Below are positions 6,812 through 9,816 of a stretch of DNA of 9,816 bases, in pieces. Position numbers and translations under genes: made by a program. The DNA lies in assembly GCA_937894165.1 (NCBI GenBank), contig CALCSX010000185.1:1-9816 (forward strand). The letters run 5' to 3'. The first letter of the stretch is position 1, and every line of letters starts with the position of its first letter. This DNA is from an uncultured Saprospiraceae bacterium. Lineage in GTDB: Bacteria > Bacteroidota > Bacteroidia > Chitinophagales > Saprospiraceae. The notes beneath the pieces are model-generated. The model made no database searches, was not told the DNA's origin, and saw only the letters and a list, made by a program, of their open reading frames with translations.

Positions 6812-8209
6812 ATGACAGCTTACCACCAGGAGGACACCATTGTAGCATTATCTACACCTGCAGGCTCCGGAGCTATAGGTGTTATTAGACTTTCAGGTTC
6901 GCAAGCATTTAGAATAGGAACTGCATTGACAGGAGGCAAAATCAAGCTTGACGATTGCAAAACGCATAGCCTTCATTTTGCACGGATAAGGGAGGAGGGT
7001 GGAAATATTATTGATGAGGTAGTTTTTTCTGTTTTTAAAGGACCCGGCTCTTACACAGGAGAGGATGTTTTGGAAATTTCCTGTCATGGATCATCTTTTA
7101 TCATTGAAAATATTTTGCGATTGTGTCTTTCGCTGGGTGCAAGATTGGCTCAGCCGGGGGAATTCACGATGCGAGCTTATTTTAAAGGCAAGATGGATCT
7201 TTCTCAAGCGGAGGCGGTGGCCGATTTGATCGCTTCCGAGACTTCTGCTGCGCATAATTTGGCGATGAACCAGATGCGAGGAGGTTTTTCGAAGGAAATC
7301 GAGCGTCTGCGTGCGGAATTGATCCATTTTACGAGTTTGATAGAACTGGAATTAGACTTTGGAGAAGAGGATGTTGAATTTGCTGACAGAAAAGATCTGA
7401 ATGACTTGATCGATAAGATATTAAAGTATATCGCTGATCTGAAATCCTCTTTTCAGTTGGGTAATGTGTTAAAAAATGGAGTAGCTGCGGTGATAGCGGG
7501 AAGGCCTAATGCGGGGAAATCCACGCTGTTGAATGCCATGGTCAATTACGATAGGGCGATAGTGAGTGATATCGCCGGTACCACGCGTGATACGATAGAA
7601 GAGATGATCAATATTTCTGGAATACGGTTTCGGCTTATCGATACGGCGGGGATTAGGGATGCGACGGATACGATTGAAAAGATAGGGGTGGCGCGGGCAT
7701 TGCAAGAGGTGGCTAAATCGATGATGGTTTTGTATCTTTTTGATGTTAATAAGTTGGATAGAGCGCTGTTGGAGGAAGATATTTTGAAGCTTAAAACGGA
7801 TGCTTCGAAGCTCATTGTAGTTGCGAACAAAATGGATAGCAATCCTTACGCTATCGCTTCCGATTATTATATTGAAGGGTGGGTGAGCAAAGAGAATTTC
7901 ATCCCTATATCTGCTTTGAATCAGATGAATATTGAATATTTGAAAGAAGTGATGGTCGGGAAAGCTACGATGGGCAGGGCAGTGGGCGAGGGCGTTATAG
8001 TGAGTAATGCCAGGCATTTCGAGGCATTGGATAGAGCCTACGTGGCACTGCGACAGGCGCGGGAAGGTTTAAACGCCGGCGTGACAGGAGATTTTGTGGC
8101 GATGGATATTCGACATGCGCTGTATGCACTGGGGGATATAACCGGGAAGATTGATGTGGACGAGGATATTTTGGGGACTATTTTCGGGAAGTTTTGTATT
8201 GGGAAATAG
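6812..8209 (+). CDS. mnmE: tRNA uridine-5-carboxymethylaminomethyl(34) synthesis GTPase MnmE
   Basis: MnmE works with MnmG to build cmnm5/nm5 groups on wobble uridine 34 of several tRNAs, using GTP, a folate-borne carbon and glycine or ammonium. The 465-residue protein has full family length. The N-terminal folate-binding domain (1-118) opens with DTIVALSTPAGSGAIGVIRL. A helical domain is split around the G domain (about 222-385). GTPase motifs: G1 GRPNAGKS (230-237), G2 TTRDTIEE (257-264), G3 DTAG (277-280), G4 NKMD (339-342), G5 SAL (367-369). The C-terminus FCIGK carries the invariant Cys needed for modification. One oddity is that the Glu usual just after DTAGxR (E282 in E. coli) is Asp283 here. 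The ATG at 6812 puts the conserved domain right at the N-terminus. Its 3' half is visibly richer in G and C than the neighbouring genes. Confidence 0.97.
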   Translation: MTAYHQEDTIVALSTPAGSGAIGVIRLSGSQAFRIGTALTGGKIKLDDCKTHSLHFARIREEGGNIIDEVVFSVFKGPGSYTGEDVLEISCHGSSFIIENILRLCLSLGARLAQPGEFTMRAYFKGKMDLSQAEAVADLIASETSAAHNLAMNQMRGGFSKEIERLRAELIHFTSLIELELDFGEEDVEFADRKDLNDLIDKILKYIADLKSSFQLGNVLKNGVAAVIAGRPNAGKSTLLNAMVNYDRAIVSDIAGTTRDTIEEMINISGIRFRLIDTAGIRDATDTIEKIGVARALQEVAKSMMVLYLFDVNKLDRALLEEDILKLKTDASKLIVVANKMDSNPYAIASDYYIEGWVSKENFIPISALNQMNIEYLKEVMVGKATMGRAVGEGVIVSNARHFEALDRAYVALRQAREGLNAGVTGDFVAMDIRHALYALGDITGKIDVDEDILGTIFGKFCIGK

Positions 8210-8222
8210 GGTGGTAAGTTTG
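8193..8222 (+). promoter_or_regulatory. Consensus Bacteroidota promoter at the 3' end of mnmE
   Basis: TTTG (8193-8196), an 18-base spacer and TAAGTTTG (8215-8222) fit both promoter elements exactly and within the accepted spacing. Transcription would begin near 8229. It would give either a leader of about 258 bases for the T9SS-cargo gene or a short RNA ending near the stem-loop at 8309-8330. In AT-rich DNA about one such match per window could arise by chance. Confidence 0.4.
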
Positions 8223-8486
8223 AAGAGTATTGTCTGTATATTTTCTATGAAGAGTAATTGAAAATGCTGACAAAAGAAGTCAAGGTTTAAGCTGATATTA
8301 TTTTGTTAATGTCGGGAAATGGCTTGACATGGTATTTTATTTGTCCAAGCATAACTTTCAGGTGTGAACTCTTTAGTATTTTAAAAGATTAATTAAATTT
8401 AATTGTCCCTCCCTTGCAATTTTCAAAATATTTTCTTATTTTACATCCTAAGTATTAAAATATTATTAACCCCTAACTATTATTTT
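8210..8486 (+). other. Intergenic region between mnmE and the T9SS-cargo gene
   Basis: These 277 bases hold no supported coding frame; the longest ATG frame noticed (8309-8392, 27 residues) looks random. The region contains the downstream half of the consensus promoter, a wobble-containing stem-loop (8309-8330) and, at its end, the AT-rich leader that is repeated exactly before the next gene. No good terminator for mnmE is visible. Confidence 0.5.
8309..8330 (+). terminator. Weak stem-loop, possible terminator for mnmE or a short RNA
   Basis: ATGTCGGG (8309-8316) pairs with CTTGACAT (8323-8330) over 8 base pairs, two of them G-U, around the loop AAATGG. GGTATTTTATTTG follows, T-rich but not a clean T-run. 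It lies about 100 bases after mnmE and about 80 bases after the start point expected from the promoter at 8193-8222. Confidence 0.25.
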
Positions 8487-8492
8487 ATGAAA
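8438..8492 (+). repeat. 55-base direct repeat, copy 1 (leader of the T9SS-cargo gene)
   Basis: Begins ATTTTACATCCTAAG and ends at ATGAAA, the first two codons of the gene at 8487. It matches 9762-9816 at every base, at a distance of 1324. The bases upstream of the two copies differ, so the left boundary is sharp. On the right, copy 2 is cut by the window end. Confidence 0.97.
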
Positions 8493-9716
8493 AAATTAAT
8501 TACATTAATTAGTCTAGCTTGTTTATTTTTTATTGGTGGAGCAGCTCCAATAATAGCTTCTGAAATTGATTTTGAGAGGAATCAATTGTTTGCTGCAAAT
8601 GGTGACAACACGCAACTTAACGTTATTCAGAGGGCGGTCATCGAAAATTCCGAAGATATAGAAATTGAAATTCAGCTGAATTCCGGGCTTGGAAAGGATG
8701 ATTGGAATACACATCAACAATTAGCGGCGGGAGTAGAATTTCAATATCGGCTTCAGATTTCGAATTTTAATGGTACAAAACTTCAAAGTGATTTGCTATT
8801 AAGCGGTGTTGATGCCTCGTGTGTGAAGGTGAGGAATGCAAAAATCCGGAATGTTGCATTAGAAAAGTCAGAGAAGGAATTTTTAATTCCTGCTTCTTTT
8901 CTCGAATATGGAGAGCAATTAATTATTTATGTTGAAGCTGAATATATTGGTGGCGGGGAGAAATGCGCGAGCTCTCTGATAATAAGCGGGGAAAGTGAAA
9001 ATTTTTCAGAGTTTAGAATAGAGTCGAATGATGTGGTATTGGGTAGAAGTGGTTGTGAGGAGGTGGATATGATTATTACAGGTAGTTATTCTGAAAATGT
9101 TTATGACGAAAATGATATGATTGTTCCAGGTTGCTGCATTGAAATTGAATTGATCAACAATTTTCCTGAATTAAATGCTTTTGATAATTTATCCGTATTT
9201 CTGCCTGATATATTTAATTTAGCGGTAAAATCAAATGGTTGGTGGTTCACTTATAATGGGGGAAATGACTCATTGATGAGTTATCATCTGCAAAGTTCAA
9301 TACCAATCACAGATTCTGTGCCTATAAAATTTGTTGACTTTTGTCTTCCAATAGATAAGGTTTGGAAAACTCTTGACTTTTATTGGATGAAAGATGAAAC
9401 AGTAGTTTGTACAACATCCTTAGTGCTTGATTGTGGCTTGATTTCTTCAACCAAAAGCTTTTCGAGTCATCAAAAACTCAAAGTTTTCCCTAATCCTGCT
9501 AATTCTCTTTTGAATATTCAAGTATCAAGGGATATGAATAATGCCAATGCCATCATCTACAGCTCCGACGGAAAAAGGATCCAAGCTACCACCCTTGATT
9601 TCTTCAGCAGAACTGCCACCTTGGATATCGGACACCTCGCCAACGGGTTGTATATTCTGCAATTGCAGACTGATGATGGAGAAACACAGATGATCAAGTT
9701 TGTGAAGATGGAGTAA
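8487..9716 (+). CDS. Secreted protein with a type IX secretion (type A) sorting domain
   Basis: This 409-residue protein opens with a signal peptide (MKKLITLISLACLFFIGG, cut near PIIA-S at residue 24) for Sec export to the periplasm. Residues 331-409 are a T9SS C-terminal sorting domain: LKVFPNPANSLLNIQV, then GLYILQLQ and the final MIKFVK strand. The protein should therefore cross the outer membrane and be released or anchored at the surface. The body looks beta-rich. Residues 216-316 form a Cys-containing unit: GCCIEIELINNF (215-226), FCLP (285-288), VVC (306-308) and LDC (314-316), resembling Cys-rich modules I recall from Saprospiraceae surface proteins. No catalytic or carbohydrate-binding motif is recognised. 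The ATG at 8487 is chosen because a TTG at 8403 would bury the signal peptide and translate the repeated leader. A similar gene seems to start 94 bases after this one ends. Confidence 0.88.
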   Translation: MKKLITLISLACLFFIGGAAPIIASEIDFERNQLFAANGDNTQLNVIQRAVIENSEDIEIEIQLNSGLGKDDWNTHQQLAAGVEFQYRLQISNFNGTKLQSDLLLSGVDASCVKVRNAKIRNVALEKSEKEFLIPASFLEYGEQLIIYVEAEYIGGGEKCASSLIISGESENFSEFRIESNDVVLGRSGCEEVDMIITGSYSENVYDENDMIVPGCCIEIELINNFPELNAFDNLSVFLPDIFNLAVKSNGWWFTYNGGNDSLMSYHLQSSIPITDSVPIKFVDFCLPIDKVWKTLDFYWMKDETVVCTTSLVLDCGLISSTKSFSSHQKLKVFPNPANSLLNIQVSRDMNNANAIIYSSDGKRIQATTLDFFSRTATLDIGHLANGLYILQLQTDDGETQMIKFVKME

Positions 9717-9810
9717 TATTCTTTAATTTTTACTATAAGACATTATTACAAGATGAATAGGATTTTACATCCTAAGTATTAAAATATTATTAACCCCTAA
9801 CTATTATTTT
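9717..9810 (+). other. Spacer between the T9SS-cargo gene and the next start
   Basis: A 94-base AT-rich gap. Its last 49 bases are the repeated leader; the first 45 are unlike the region upstream of copy 1. No hairpin terminator is evident, so read-through into the next gene is possible. Confidence 0.5.
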
Positions 9811-9816
9811 ATGAAA
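9762..9816 (+). repeat. 55-base direct repeat, copy 2, at the window end
   Basis: Identical base for base to 8438-8492, including the trailing ATGAAA. Because the window ends inside the match, the true repeat may run further into the next gene. Confidence 0.97.
9811..9816 (+). CDS. Probable start of a second, paralogous secreted-protein gene (3' partial)
   Basis: Only ATG AAA (Met-Lys) is in the window. The call rests on the exact copy of the leader that precedes the T9SS-cargo gene, with the ATG at the same place. Met-Lys also fits the start of a signal peptide. Whether the protein is a paralogue cannot be seen from here. Confidence 0.5.

Noticed and set aside
7469..8017. 182-codon open frame antisense to mnmE
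   Set aside because: It lies wholly inside the well-supported mnmE gene, and its product is rich in His, Ile and Arg with no domain, typical of an antisense shadow.
8309..8392. 27-residue ATG frame in the mnmE-cargo spacer
   Set aside because: No coding-like composition, signal peptide or known motif; it overlaps a stem-loop and is short enough to be chance.
8403..8486. 28-residue upstream extension of the T9SS-cargo protein from a TTG
   Set aside because: It would bury the signal peptide and translate the repeated leader. The repeat before the next ATG supports 8487 as the true start.
8438..9816. The 55-base direct repeat as CRISPR or transposon ends
   Set aside because: There are only two copies, they are direct rather than inverted, each ends at a start codon, and the intervening 1.3 kb is a gene without transposase features.

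Overview
The window looks like chromosomal DNA of a member of the Bacteroidota, possibly a Saprospira/Lewinella-type lineage (the lineage is inference). Evidence: AT-rich DNA with AT-rich leaders and no clear Shine-Dalgarno sites; several upstream regions with matches to the Bacteroidota promoter pattern (TTTG about 17-23 bases before TAnnTTTG); a secreted protein with a type IX secretion (T9SS) sorting domain; and gene families with Bacteroidota-like sequences. No RNA genes, CRISPR array, transposase, phage gene or recognisable defence cassette was found.

Layout. Bases 1-962 (+) hold the 3' part of a PP2C-like phosphatase gene fused to a membrane span and a long tail ending in a predicted coiled coil, closed by a strong terminator (981-1022). 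A 250-base AT-rich spacer with several inverted repeats leads to a 50-residue lmo0937/DUF5670-type membrane protein gene (1213-1365, +). It converges with corA (1383-2462, -). Upstream of corA on the same strand lie trmN6 (2531-3253), a BioD-like P-loop/DRTGG protein gene (3352-4461) and a secreted TPR protein gene (4562-6037). A divergent spacer (6038-6229) leads to a 177-residue protein of unknown function (6230-6763, +), then mnmE (6812-8209, +), then a T9SS-exported protein (8487-9716, +). A further gene appears to begin at 9811 on the window edge.

How the genes fit together. Most of the window is housekeeping: two tRNA modification enzymes (TrmN6 at A37 of tRNA-Val, MnmE at wobble uridine 34), Mg2+ transport, and conserved cytoplasmic or envelope proteins. 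The minus-strand genes are spaced 68-100 bases apart, and at least two have weak promoter matches of their own, so they may be only partly co-transcribed.

The most unusual feature is at the right end. The 49 bases before the T9SS-cargo ATG plus its first two codons recur without a mismatch 1324 bases later, directly before the next ATG. This points to a tandem family of secreted proteins sharing one leader. Other points of interest are a substituted metal-binding aspartate in the PP2C-like domain, an Asp in place of the usual catalytic Glu in MnmE, and a consensus promoter at the end of mnmE followed by a stem-loop. I see no clear evidence of a wholly new system.
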